Origin: Allosalinactinospora lopnorensis | Lineage (GTDB): Bacteria > Actinomycetota > Actinomycetes > Streptosporangiales > Streptosporangiaceae | Assembly: GCF_000981225.1 (NCBI RefSeq) | Contig: NZ_LAJC01000008.1 | Location: forward strand, 1-64,000 | Length of the DNA: 64,000 nucleotides | Direction: 5' to 3' | Shown: positions 27,695-36,962 of the stretch, in pieces | Layout of the letters: the number at the start of each line of letters is the position of its first letter | How positions within the stretch are numbered: position 1 is the first letter of the stretch | Notes under the pieces: model-generated | Told to the model about the DNA's origin: nothing | The model's input: only the letters and a program-made list of their open reading frames with translations | Databases searched by the model: none | Made by a program: the position numbers and the translations under genes

Positions 27695-27937
27695 CCCTGA
27701 TAAGGACCGTTCTGGTCTCGGCCCTGCTCTCCTCCGCAATGAGTACTGGATCCCCGGATTCCGCCCTGAGTGTGGCCCAAGGCCCTGGGCGGGGGTACGG
27801 CCGCCTCCGGTTCATCTCCGCTCCGGGAACCCCCACAGTTCCCAGAACGCCCCGCTCTCCGGAGGCGGGAACGTCCCCGCCCAGGACCGGCGTACCCCCA
27901 CCACGGACGGACCAGTGGGAGCACGGTCTATGGTGCG

Positions 27938-28867
27938 TTACAGCACGGGCACCGACGGGGTGTCGACCTCGGGCAGGTCGCCAACGGTGTCCTCGGCGTC
28001 GACGTCCTCGACGTCGACATCCTCAACGGCCTCGGTCGCCTCGACGGCGCCGGTGTCGGCCTCGGGCAGCTCGACGGCCGCGTCCTCCTGGACCTGATCC
28101 GCCGCGCCCTCGACGGCGCCGGTGTCGGCCTCGGGCAGCTCGACGGCCGCGTCCTCCTGGACCTGATCCGCCTTGCTCTCGACAGCGCCGGTGTCGGCCT
28201 CGGGGGTCTCGGCCTCGGGAACCCCGGCCTCGGGCAGCTCACCGCCGAGCTCGTCGGTCTGGGGCACCAGCGGCCCGGCGACACCGGTGACGGAGCCCTT
28301 CAGGTCGGCCAGCGCGAACTCGGGCGCATCGAGGACCCCGGACCCGGGAACCCCGGCCTCGGGGATCTCGGCTTCGGGAACCTCAGCCTGGGGGACCTCG
28401 TCGTTCAGCGCAGTGAGGTCGCCCGCGCCGGCCTTGGCGTTCGACACCTCGTTCAGGCTCTTGTGCACGGTGCCGTTCGTGCCCTCGGGCAGCACCCCGT
28501 TGGGCACCGAGTTCACCGTCTTGTGGGCGAGACCGTGCGCCTTCGGAACGGCGGTCTGCTGCACCTCATCATCCAGCTCAGCGGTGCGCTGGACGGTGTA
28601 GAGCGTGTTTTCGGCCTCCGACGTCAGGTGCGCCGCGCTGGCGGGAGCCGGCAGCGTGTGCGCCACGTGCGGCGCCTCGGCGTCCCGCTGCACCTGGTCC
28701 GCCTTGGCGGTCAGACCCGCAACAGTGGGGGCCGCGGACGGCGGGTTAACCACGTTCGTCGCGCCGAGGGCGTCAGCCGAGGCGACACCCGCGCCGAGGG
28801 CGACGAATCCGGCGGTACCGGCCGCCACCAGTACGGCCTTGGCGGAGGTGCGAGCGAACTGGAACAT
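27938..28867 (-). CDS. secreted acidic repeat protein
   Basis: The 309-residue protein has an alanine-rich signal peptide (SAKAVLVAAGTAGFVALGAG, cleavage after ASA). The mature protein is acidic and repetitive. A stretch of Pro/Glu/Val repeats (EVPQAEVPEAEIPEAGVPG) is followed by a 23-residue repeat, ELPEADTGAVEGAADQVQED plus AAV, present two to three times. An Asp/Glu/Val-rich tail ends in PSVPVL. No sorting signal or transmembrane tail is visible. AAGGAC precedes the ATG. Function unknown; probably an extracellular structural or adhesive protein. It neighbours another secreted acidic protein at 29273. Confidence 0.7.
   Translation of the reverse strand: MFQFARTSAKAVLVAAGTAGFVALGAGVASADALGATNVVNPPSAAPTVAGLTAKADQVQRDAEAPHVAHTLPAPASAAHLTSEAENTLYTVQRTAELDDEVQQTAVPKAHGLAHKTVNSVPNGVLPEGTNGTVHKSLNEVSNAKAGAGDLTALNDEVPQAEVPEAEIPEAGVPGSGVLDAPEFALADLKGSVTGVAGPLVPQTDELGGELPEAGVPEAETPEADTGAVESKADQVQEDAAVELPEADTGAVEGAADQVQEDAAVELPEADTGAVEATEAVEDVDVEDVDAEDTVGDLPEVDTPSVPVL
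28052..28250 (-). repeat. 69-bp in-frame tandem repeats
   Basis: Unit starts at 28052, 28121 and 28190 are exactly 69 bp apart. The first two units are nearly identical and the third diverges after about 20 bp. They encode the 23-residue repeat of the secreted protein. Confidence 0.85.
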
Positions 28868-29062
28868 CGAAACGTCCTTCCGGATCGTATGCTTCTCGAT
28901 TGTCGTCTTGAGCGGGGCGGAATCGCCCGCTCCTTCCCACGAGGCGCCCTGGCCAAAGGCACCGTTCCGCGGATTTCGGTTGTTCTCCGGCGTCTCCGCC
29001 TCCGCGCTTGGCGGGCACGGACCGCGGATGCCGGGATCAGTCGGAGAGTTTGGCGAACCCCC

Positions 29063-29109
29063 GGCTGACGTGGGCCCCGTGATTCGGGGGCACGGGACCC
29101 ACGTCAGCC
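29063..29109. terminator. long hairpin terminator
   Basis: Nineteen-bp arms (29063-29081 and 29091-29109, one mismatch) lie between the two secreted-protein genes, which are both on the minus strand. The rest of 28868-29272 shows no gene. Confidence 0.75.
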
Positions 29110-29272
29110 CCCAGGGCTGGGTCCGGCACTGGGCTCGGGGTCGGCGAGGGAGGGTGACGAGCGCGGAACCGCGGATCGGGTCCGGTTCTGCCACCGGTGT
29201 CCGGGGCCGGGCCGGCTGGGGCCGGCGTCACCCCGATCAGAACAGGGGTGATCTCCCGGAGAGGACGACGAG

Positions 29273-30241
29273 CTAGTCGGGCGAGAAGGTCGGCTCGTCG
29301 ACGGGGTTCTGCGGCACTATGGCGAGCGCGTGCCGGGCGGCGTTGTGCAGGCCGGGAATGGGCAGCACGATCGACGTCGACGGGAGGTCGCCGGCGTACA
29401 CCGCCATGGCGGCGCAGGAATGCGACTGCACAGCGGATTTGAGCAGCAGGTTGGTCGGAGTGCCGTCCTCCTGCGCCGGGCCCTCGGAGTGGGCGTCCGC
29501 CTCGGACTCCTGAGCACCGTGCGTTCCGCCGACCTCCCAGGCCGGCACATCGGCGCTCTCCTCCTGGGCGGCGGGCCGCACCTCGAAGCGCTGCTCCGCG
29601 GTGAGAGGCCCGCCGGGCCGGGGACCGGCCTCCTCCGCCACGTCCGCACGGCCGACCGTCTCCCGGTCGGATCCGGCGCGGTCGCCGCCGACGGAGCCGG
29701 TGACCTGCTGGGCGATCTTCGTCCCCGTGTCGCCGACCCTGTCGACGACCTCGGACACATCGGCGGCCTTCCGGCCGTCGGCGTTCCCCGCCGAGGGTAG
29801 TTCGGGGCGGGGGCCCTCTGTCTCAGCGTCCCCGATCCTGGAGGGGACCTGCTCGGCGGCCTCCGCGGCGGAGGAATCGCCGGAGTCGGAGCGCCCGACC
29901 GGCGCGGTGTGTTCGACGGTTTCGGCAGCGGAACGGCCGACCGACTCGACCTGCTGTTCCGTCTGCTCAGCCGCATCGGCGGCCGAGGCGGTGTCATCGC
30001 CGCCGGCCACATCGGCGGTCTCTGCCGCCTCAGAGTCCGCGGCGCTTTCGGCGACCGCCTCACCCGCCGCCGGGACGTCCGCACCGCCGATCTCCTCGGC
30101 ACTCGCCGAAGCGGAGCCGAGCACCCACGCGGCCGCGACGAAGCCGCCGATGAGCAGCAGGCGCCGTAGCGTACTCCCCCCGACGGCGCACACGGCCGAG
30201 GCGACGCGTGAGACGCGTCCCGCCCGGCCACTACGCAACAC
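29273..30241 (-). CDS. secreted Ala/Glu-rich hypothetical protein
   Basis: The 322-residue protein starts at GTG (30241) after GAGGAAG. The signal peptide spans about residues 25-48 (RRLLLIGGFVAAAWVLGSAS), with a basic n-region. The mature part is low-complexity, rich in Ala, Glu, Asp and Ser (about 50-240). It ends in a more ordered C-terminal domain of about 65 residues with one Cys (QSHSCAAMAVYAGDLPSTSI, LHNAARHALAIVPQ). No family recognised. Probably a cell-surface protein with a disordered spacer. Confidence 0.65.
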   Translation of the reverse strand: MLRSGRAGRVSRVASAVCAVGGSTLRRLLLIGGFVAAAWVLGSASASAEEIGGADVPAAGEAVAESAADSEAAETADVAGGDDTASAADAAEQTEQQVESVGRSAAETVEHTAPVGRSDSGDSSAAEAAEQVPSRIGDAETEGPRPELPSAGNADGRKAADVSEVVDRVGDTGTKIAQQVTGSVGGDRAGSDRETVGRADVAEEAGPRPGGPLTAEQRFEVRPAAQEESADVPAWEVGGTHGAQESEADAHSEGPAQEDGTPTNLLLKSAVQSHSCAAMAVYAGDLPSTSIVLPIPGLHNAARHALAIVPQNPVDEPTFSPD

Positions 30242-30664
30242 GGGGGCTTCCTCTCGTCAACGGCGAAAAGATTTGGAGATAGGAGGGGGAACCGCGCGAC
30301 GATCGCGCGGGCGACGCGGCTCCTGAGGAACCTTTTCCGTCCCCTCGATCCAGAGGCGACCGTAGCATGCTCATTCGTGGTGACAAGGAGATCATTGATG
30401 ATTCATGGGAATCTTTCGATCTTTTCGAAGGAAACAGCAGGTCAACGGGGGAACAGGCAATATTTGTCGCGTTCTTCGCAAACAACGCATACCTCGTATA
30501 GCGCACTCCCGTGTGCTCCACTCGCGTCACTCCCTCCTCAACGGCGGGCCCGGATCACATGCGGCCCCCGCACGGGTATAGACGTCGAGAGGCCGCGGGT
30601 TGTCCGGATTCCGACCACGTAACGGTTCCCACCGAGATACCGTGTGCGGCGGAGGTATCGAGAC
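30242..30664. other. AT-enriched divergent promoter region
   Basis: No gene supported. About 30360-30500 is AT-rich relative to the window and lies between the divergent secreted-protein and sensor-kinase genes. Confidence 0.45.
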
Positions 30665-32394
30665 GTGCCCGATCTCCCCGACCGCCCACTACTGCCCCAG
30701 ATGCGGCTCGACGAGCTTCTCTCCGAACTCCACGCCCGCCTGGAGGCAGCGCTGTCGACGCGCGACCGCGTGCACTCGCTGCTCGATGCGGTGCTCTCCA
30801 TCGGCAGCGACCTCGACCTGGCGACGGTGCTGCGCCGGCTGGCCGAAGCGGCCGCGAACCTCGTTGACGCCAGGTACGCCGGGCTCGGCGTCATCGGCGA
30901 GAACGACCGGTTCGCCGAGTTCATCCCGGTCGGGCTGAGCGAGGAGCAGGCGCGGCTACTGGCGAAGTTCCCGTACGGCAAAGGCCTGCTCGCGGTCCCC
31001 TCACGCGAGCGCCGCGCACTGCGCCTGAACGATCTGCAGAACCACTGCAGCTTCCACGGCTTCCCCGAAGGCCATCCCCCGATGAAGACGTTCCTCGGGG
31101 TACCCATACAGGTGCGCGACGAGGTCTTCGGAAACCTCTACCTCACCGAGAAGAACGGCGGCGGGGACTTCGACGAGGACGACGAGACCACCGTGACCGC
31201 ACTGGCCACGGCGGCCGGGGTCGCGATCGAGAACGCGCGGCTGTACGAGGAGACCCGGCTGCGCGAACGCTGGCTGGCCGCGTCGACCGAGATCACCACG
31301 CGGCTGCTGTCCGGCGACGCCGCCGAGGAGGTCCTGGGATACCTGGCGCAGCAGGCCCGGGAAATGGCGGAGGCCGATATCGCGGTCGTGCTGCTGCCCG
31401 AGCCACAGAACCGGGAGCTCATCGCCCAGATCGCCGACGGCCCGCTGGCCAAGGAGGTCATCAAGACCCCGGTAGCATCGCCGAGACACAGTGCGGCCTG
31501 GTGTACCGCAACGGTGAGGCCGTGAGCATCCCCGACCTCCGGTACGCCGACTGCCCAATGCTCAGCCACCACGGGTTCCGCCCGGGGCTGCTGGTACCGC
31601 TGGGGACACCCGCGCGCACCCGCGGCGTCCTGCTGCTGGGCAAGGTCGGCGCACGCTCCCCGTTCAACGAAGCCACCCGGCGGATGCTCGACGCCTTCTC
31701 GGGGCAGGCGGCGGTGGCGCTGGAGCTGGCCGAGGCGCAGCAGGACGCCGAGCGGCTGGTGGTGCTGGAAGACCGCGACCGCATCGCCAAAGATCTGCAT
31801 GATGTGGTGATCCAGCGGCTCTTCGCCTCCGCCATGACCCTGATGAGCACGCTTCGGCTGATCGACAGCGCTGAGGCGGGCGAACGGGTGCAGCGCACCA
31901 TCGACGACCTCGATGACACGATCCGGGAGATCCGCTCCACGGTGTTCGCCCTGCAGCACCCGAACATCCCCGGTTCCACATCGCTGCGCGGGCGCGTCCT
32001 GGCGTCAGTGGAGAGCGCGATACACGCCCTGGGCTTCCAGCCGAGGGTCTGCCTCGACGGCCCGATCGATGCCGCGGTTCCAGAGGAGGTCGGCGACCAG
32101 CTCCTCGCTGTCCTCGGTGAGGGCCTGGCCAACGTCGCCCGGCACGCTCAGGCGTCGGAGGCGCAGGTCTCGGTGTACGCCGGCGCCCGGCTGACGCTGC
32201 TCATCACCGACGACGGGATCGGCATCGCCGGGTACCACCGCAGCAGCGGACTGCGGAACCTGGCCGGGCGCGCGGAGGCCCTGGGCGGGGAGTTCACCGC
32301 GGAACCCGGCGCCACCGGCGGTACCGTGCTCCGCTGGAGCGTCCCGCTGCGCCGGGACGACGAGGAGCAGAGCCACGGGGCCGACCTCACCTGA
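30665..32394 (+). pseudogene. devS: DevS/DosT-like GAF sensor histidine kinase, one frameshift
   Basis: The protein of about 576 residues has two GAF domains, a HisKA_3 dimerisation domain with the phospho-His in RIAKDLHDVVIQRLFA and an HATPase domain (ADDGIGIAG-like, SGLRNLAGRAEALGGEF). The first GAF resembles the haem GAF of mycobacterial DosS, including the GHPPM-KTFLGVPI segment whose His is the proximal haem ligand in DosS. The frame breaks near 31474: after EVIKTPV the sequence continues in frame +2 as IAETQCGLVYRNGEA. One missing base explains it. The start is GTG 30665 after GGAGG. The pair with the DevR-like regulator suggests hypoxia, NO or redox sensing. Confidence 0.82.
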
Positions 32395-33052
32395 CGCCCT
32401 TGCTCCGCAGCTCGGTGACGAGGACCGCCGCCTGCGTCCGGCGTTTCAGGTCGAGCTTGGACAGCAGAATCGACACGTAGTTCTTTACCGTCTTCTCCGC
32501 CAGGTACAGCCGCTCCCCGATTTGGCGGTTGGTGAGCCCTTCTCCGATGAGATCGAGGATCTGCCGCTCCTGCGGGCTCAGTTCGGCCAGCGGCCCCGGC
32601 TCCGCGGATTCCTGGCGCAACCGGTCGAGCATCCGGCCGGTGTTGGCGGAGTCCAGCAGCCAACCGCCGGTGGCCACCGTACGGACCGCGCTCACCAGGT
32701 CGGCCCCGTGGATCTGCTTCAGGACGTAGCCGGCCGCCCCTGCCATGACAGCGTCGTAGAGCGCTTCGTCATCGGCGAACGAGGTCAGGATGAGGCAGGC
32801 CGTCTCCGGCCGCTTCGACCTGACCTCCCGGCACACGGCGACACCGGAGTCGTCGGGCAGCCGGACGTCCAGGATCGCCACGTCCGGGCTGACCGTGGGG
32901 ATGCGGGCGAGCGCCTGCTCCGCGGTGCCCGCCTCGCCCACGATCCGGATGTCGCTCTCCCCTTCGAGGAGAGCGGCGACTCCGCGCCGCACGACCTCGT
33001 GGTCGTCCAGGAGGAAGACGGAGATCTGGTCCGGTGCCGCCGTCTCAGCCAT
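32387..33052 (-). CDS. devR: DevR/NarL-type response regulator
   Basis: The 221-residue protein has a receiver domain (about 10-125; phospho-acceptor Asp62 in AILDVRLPDDSG, conserved Lys in GYVLKQIHG) and a LuxR-type DNA-binding domain (about 150-215; LSPQERQILDLIGEGLTNRQ, EKTVKNYVSILLSKL). The close resemblance to DevR/DosR and the facing DevS-like kinase suggest a two-component pair. Their 3' ends overlap by 8 bp, so transcripts are antisense at the tails and no terminator separates them. Confidence 0.9.
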   Translation of the reverse strand: MAETAAPDQISVFLLDDHEVVRRGVAALLEGESDIRIVGEAGTAEQALARIPTVSPDVAILDVRLPDDSGVAVCREVRSKRPETACLILTSFADDEALYDAVMAGAAGYVLKQIHGADLVSAVRTVATGGWLLDSANTGRMLDRLRQESAEPGPLAELSPQERQILDLIGEGLTNRQIGERLYLAEKTVKNYVSILLSKLDLKRRTQAAVLVTELRSKGVR

Positions 33053-33169
33053 CGGCGCTCCCTTGGGTAACGTCGCACGTGTCGTTTACGACGTTAACGC
33101 CCGGAACCGCTCATTGACGCACGGGACTCCGGTGGAAGGGTGAACGCCGGAGTCGCGGCCGGAACGGAG

Positions 33170-34600
33170 TCACGGCCAGATATGCGCCCACGGCCGGACC
33201 TGCTCGAAAGCGCGACTCGCCGCCATGACCAGGGCGTCCGAGTGCCGAGGGCCGACGATCTGCAACCCCACGGGCAGCCCCGCCTCGGTGAATCCGCAGG
33301 GCACGCTGGCGGCCGGCTGCTGGGTCATGTTGAACGGGTAGCAGAACCCGGCCCAGCTCGTCCAGCGGCGCTCGGTGGAGTCCGGCGGCACCTCCAGACC
33401 GACCTCGAAGGCCGGGATGGGCATGGCCGGGGTGAGCAGGAGGTCGTACTGCTGATGGAACAGCCCCATGCGCAGACCGAGTTCCATGCGGGTGGCCATA
33501 GCCGTGAGGTAGTCCTGGGCGGAGTAGCTCAGGCCCTCCTCGATGATCTCGCGCAGACCGGGGTCGAGCAGCTCCCGCTGCTCGCCGGTGAGCTTCTCGG
33601 TGGCCTTGGCGGCACCGGTGAACCAGAGGACGTGGAAGTCCTCCAGGCACTCGAAGATCCCCGGATCGGTCTCGTCGACGTGCGCGCCGAGCTCCTCGAA
33701 GGCCCGCACCGCGGCGGCGGTGATGCGCGCCACCTCCGGATCGACCGATACGTGCCCAAGGGTGGGGCTGAAGGCGATGCGCAGGTCCTTGACCGGCCGG
33801 TCCAGCGCCTCGGTGAAGCTGACGGCCGGCGGCGCGAGCGCCCCCCAGTCGCGCGGGTCGGCTCCCGTGATGACGTCGAGCATCAGCGCGGCATCGGCGA
33901 CGGTGCGCGTCATCGGTCCGGAGTGGGCCAGACTCCCGAACGCGCTCGCCGGATAGTGCGGGACCAGCCCCCACGTCGGCTTGATGGAGAAGATGCCGGT
34001 GAAGCTGGCCGGGATCCGGACGGACCCGCCGGCATCGGTCCCTGTCGCCAACGGGGCCATACCCGCGGCGACCGCGGCCGACGCCCCGCCGCTGGAACCG
34101 CCGGGCGTCTTGGACAGGTCCCACGGATTCCGGGTGATCCCGGCGAGCGGGCTGTCGGTGACGCCCTTCCAGGCGAACTCGGGAGTCGTCGTCTTGCCCA
34201 CGAAGACCGATCCGTGTTCGCGCAGCCGGGCGACCACGGGAGAGTCCTCCAGCCACTGCTGGTTCCGGTCGGCCGTGAGGGAGCCCTTCAGTGTGGGCCA
34301 GCCCTGCGTGAGCATCATGTCCTTGATGGAGGCGGGAATCCCGTCGAGCCGCCCTTGGGGCTCGCCGCGCCGCCAGCGCTCCTCGGAGGCCCGCGCCGCC
34401 TTTCGCGCGTCGTCCGGCTCGACCAAGCAGAACGCGTTGAGCGCGGGGTTCTCCCGCTCGATGCGCTCCAGAACGGCGTCGGTGGCCTCCACCGGGGACA
34501 GATCGCCGCGCGCGTAGCCGGCGAGAAGTTCGGTCGCGGACAACGTAGCGGGCGAGTCGGCCGCCCCACTTCCCGGAGACCCCGGCCGCGGTGCGGGCAT
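33170..34600 (-). CDS. amidase-signature family hydrolase
   Basis: The roughly 476-residue enzyme has the Ser-cisSer-Lys triad: Lys93 (PASIKDMM), Ser170 (TPGGSSGGAS) and Ser193 (GTDAGGSVRIP). Its substrate is an unknown amide. Start choice: ATG 34600 (GGGGGAC upstream); TTG 34642 is possible. It ends a two-gene unit with the 2-hydroxyacid dehydrogenase. Together with the divergent DUF3830/isomerase genes, it may remove an amide nitrogen during catabolism of an amide or cyclic imide. Confidence 0.88.
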   Translation of the reverse strand: MPAPRPGSPGSGAADSPATLSATELLAGYARGDLSPVEATDAVLERIERENPALNAFCLVEPDDARKAARASEERWRRGEPQGRLDGIPASIKDMMLTQGWPTLKGSLTADRNQQWLEDSPVVARLREHGSVFVGKTTTPEFAWKGVTDSPLAGITRNPWDLSKTPGGSSGGASAAVAAGMAPLATGTDAGGSVRIPASFTGIFSIKPTWGLVPHYPASAFGSLAHSGPMTRTVADAALMLDVITGADPRDWGALAPPAVSFTEALDRPVKDLRIAFSPTLGHVSVDPEVARITAAAVRAFEELGAHVDETDPGIFECLEDFHVLWFTGAAKATEKLTGEQRELLDPGLREIIEEGLSYSAQDYLTAMATRMELGLRMGLFHQQYDLLLTPAMPIPAFEVGLEVPPDSTERRWTSWAGFCYPFNMTQQPAASVPCGFTEAGLPVGLQIVGPRHSDALVMAASRAFEQVRPWAHIWP

Positions 34601-34694
34601 CCGCTCGTCCCCCCGGTCCGTCCCCTCGAACTTGGTACTCAACTTTTCCGCCTCTTTTCCGGTCTTCGGTGGTGGCCAGGAGAGAAGGAACGCC

Positions 34695-35702
34695 TCAGGA
34701 TCCGGCGACGTAGCCGCGCCGCTTGTCGACGACATTGCGCAGCTCGCGCCCTTCAAGGAAACGATCGAGGTTGTCGCGGAACAGGTCGACCAGCGACGCG
34801 CGCCAGCCGACGACGTCGCCCGACATGTGCGGCGAGACGATCACCCCGGGCAGGTCCCACAGCGGAGACGTCTCGGGCAGCGGCTCGGACTCGAAGACGT
34901 CCAGCGCGGCACCGGCGATCGTGCCCTCCCGGAGGGCCTCCACCAGGTCGTCCTCCACGACGAGCTGTCCGCGGGCGACGTTGATCAGCCGGGCGGTGGG
35001 TTTCATCCGCGACAGCGCTTCGGCTCCGACCAGGCCGCGAGTCGCGGCGGTGAGCGGGGCGGCGACGACGACATAGTCGGCGCGGGGCAGCGCGTCCCCC
35101 AGGTCCGGGGCCGCCCCGGCGTCCAGGGAGGCCTGGACCACGGCGCCGAAGTCGGTATCGGACGCGCGCGCCGTGCGGCCGGCCCCTTCGACGCTCATCC
35201 CGATCGCGCTGAGCTGGCGGGCGATGGCGCGGCCAATGGGACCGGTGCCGATGACGAGAGCGTGCCGCCCGCCGACACGTTCGGTCTCGCGATGCCGCCA
35301 CACCCTGTTCCGCTGCAGTTCCTGGCTTCCGGGGAAGTCCTTGGCGAAGCTCAGCACCAGGCCGAGCACGTACTCGGCCATGGGCTGGTCGAAGACTCCG
35401 CGGGAGTTGGTGACCGCGACATCGCTGTCCACCAGGCCGCGGAACATGAGGTTGTCGACGCCGGCCGTGGCGGCGTGCACCCACCGCAGGGCGTCGGCCT
35501 TCGGCCACGCGGCGGCGACCGCCTCAGAGAACAGGTCCCAGACGAATAGCGCCTGCGCACCGGGCAGCGCCTCGGGCAACCGGTCGGCCGTGGCGTAGCG
35601 GACCGACGCGAGCCGGGGGTCGGCGTCGATCCTCTCGTGGCCGGGCGGAAGATCCTTCCCGTGCAGGACGACAAGATGCGGCTGCTGCGGCTGGGTGGTC
35701 AC
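34695..35702 (-). CDS. D-isomer-specific 2-hydroxyacid dehydrogenase
   Basis: The roughly 335-residue NAD(P)-dependent oxidoreductase has a Rossmann motif VIGTGPIGRAIARQL (about 150), the catalytic Arg in INVARGQLV, Glu in DVFESEPLP and His in VSPHMSGD. It interconverts a 2-keto acid and a D-2-hydroxy acid. The start is GTG 35702 with GGGAG upstream; an ATG at 35828 would add an unlikely basic extension. A copy of the GATTGT-CA-ACAATC palindrome lies 224 bp upstream. Confidence 0.85.
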   Translation of the reverse strand: MTTQPQQPHLVVLHGKDLPPGHERIDADPRLASVRYATADRLPEALPGAQALFVWDLFSEAVAAAWPKADALRWVHAATAGVDNLMFRGLVDSDVAVTNSRGVFDQPMAEYVLGLVLSFAKDFPGSQELQRNRVWRHRETERVGGRHALVIGTGPIGRAIARQLSAIGMSVEGAGRTARASDTDFGAVVQASLDAGAAPDLGDALPRADYVVVAAPLTAATRGLVGAEALSRMKPTARLINVARGQLVVEDDLVEALREGTIAGAALDVFESEPLPETSPLWDLPGVIVSPHMSGDVVGWRASLVDLFRDNLDRFLEGRELRNVVDKRRGYVAGS

Positions 35703-35925
35703 GGAGGCGGCTCCCTGCTGCACAACGTGGGTGGTCGGGTTCTCGTGTCGGTGCTTCCCCTGCTTGGAGTCGCCATATCCACTCGCCGCGTTTTTCCTCC
35801 GCCGACGGGCACCGACCGGGGATTCCAAAGACGGGATCGCCGCTCATGGCGCCCCCACTGGCTGTCACAGCCCCATGACCGAACGGGGGCTCCATGGCCA
35901 ATGCCAAGCTAGGGAGCACTGGTAG

Positions 35926-35939
35926 GATTGTCAACAATC
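35926..35939. promoter_or_regulatory. GntR-type palindrome, site 1
   Basis: GATTGTCAACAATC (arms GATTGT/ACAATC, 2-bp spacer), identical to sites at 36120 and 43041. It lies upstream of the hydroxyacid dehydrogenase-amidase unit. The 35703-36364 interval otherwise shows no gene. Confidence 0.7.
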
Positions 35940-36119
35940 TCACTTGAGGAGAACCCCCTCTTCAGGGCGAGCGAGAGCACGGGCCTTGTTGCCGCTCCTC
36001 ACGGCGGCCCGACCGCAGAACGACCCCGCATACTCTGAGCCCAGAGTCGGATACGCCGCAGGCCGCCGCATCCGGAGCGGGGCGGGGGGCCATTGAAGAG
36101 CCCGCCAACGCGCTCCTAT

Positions 36120-36133
36120 GATTGTCAACAATC
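36120..36133. promoter_or_regulatory. GntR-type palindrome, site 2
   Basis: Same 14-bp sequence as site 1, upstream of the DUF3830-isomerase-GntR genes (start 36365). Confidence 0.7.
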
Positions 36134-36364
36134 CGCGACCCCAGCGTCTGTCGTGGAGGAAGTCGACATCGTTAACCCTGTTCTCGGATAACTCCGTTCT
36201 CAGCACATTGTCCACTTCACCCGGGCCCGGTCGGTCCTGCCCAGGGACCGCGACCGGGCCGGTGAATCCGCAGACTTCCGAAGACTCCGGGAGCGCGGGC
36301 CTCCGCGGGCAGCGGTCGCCGCGCTCCAACACCCCAGCCCCACACCGAAAGGGCCGAGCCGACG

Positions 36365-36856
36365 ATGCCCAGGTACATGACCATCAGCTTGGAGAAGCGC
36401 GGTGTTTCCTGCGTGGCGGAGCTCCTCGACAAGGACGCGCCGCGCACGTGTGACGTGGTCTGGAACGCACTGCCGCAGGGCGGCGACATCTACCACGCGA
36501 AATACGCCCGCAACGAGGTCTACGCGATGGTGCCCCGGTTCGCCGCTGAGGAGCCGGGGCGGGAGAACCCCACCGTCACCCCCATACCCGGCGATGTCGT
36601 GTACTTCTCTTTCGACGGCGGCATGCTCGACCGCCGGTTCAAGGAAGAGAAGAGCATCGACCACCTGCCCGGCGTCATCGACCTCGCCATCTTCTACGGC
36701 CGCAACAACCTCCTCCTCAACGGTGACGTGGGCTGGGTGCCTGGCAACGTCTACGCCACCATCGTCGAGGGGCTCGACCGCATGGCCGAGGCGTGCAACG
36801 ACGTCTGGCGTTCCGGGAGCATCGGCGAGCGCCTGACCTACCGGCGCAAGGAGTAA
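36365..36856 (+). CDS. DUF3830 family protein
   Basis: The 163-residue protein is of the DUF3830 (cyclophilin-like fold) family. Landmarks are MTISLEKRGVSCVAELLDKDAPRTCDVVWNALP-type opening, GDIYHAKYARNEVYAMVP, PIPGDVVYFSF and IDLAIFYGRNNLLLNGD. Function unknown; members are often encoded beside Asp/Glu-racemase-superfamily and amidase genes. Here it is first in a row with two maleate-isomerase-like genes and a GntR regulator, with the shared palindrome 230 bp upstream. Confidence 0.85.
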   Translation: MPRYMTISLEKRGVSCVAELLDKDAPRTCDVVWNALPQGGDIYHAKYARNEVYAMVPRFAAEEPGRENPTVTPIPGDVVYFSFDGGMLDRRFKEEKSIDHLPGVIDLAIFYGRNNLLLNGDVGWVPGNVYATIVEGLDRMAEACNDVWRSGSIGERLTYRRKE

Positions 36857-36962
36857 CGGCGGGCACCGCGGGTTCCCCCGCCCGGCCCCGGTGCGGGACC
36901 GGGCGGGAACCGGCCAGGAAACACGACCGGAAAAGACGAGAAGAGAAGGGGGTGAATGACCA

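Noticed and set aside
35940-36332. 130-residue minus-strand frame between palindrome sites 1 and 2
   Set aside because: No ribosome-binding site or recognisable motif, and it runs through the regulatory region shared by divergent genes.
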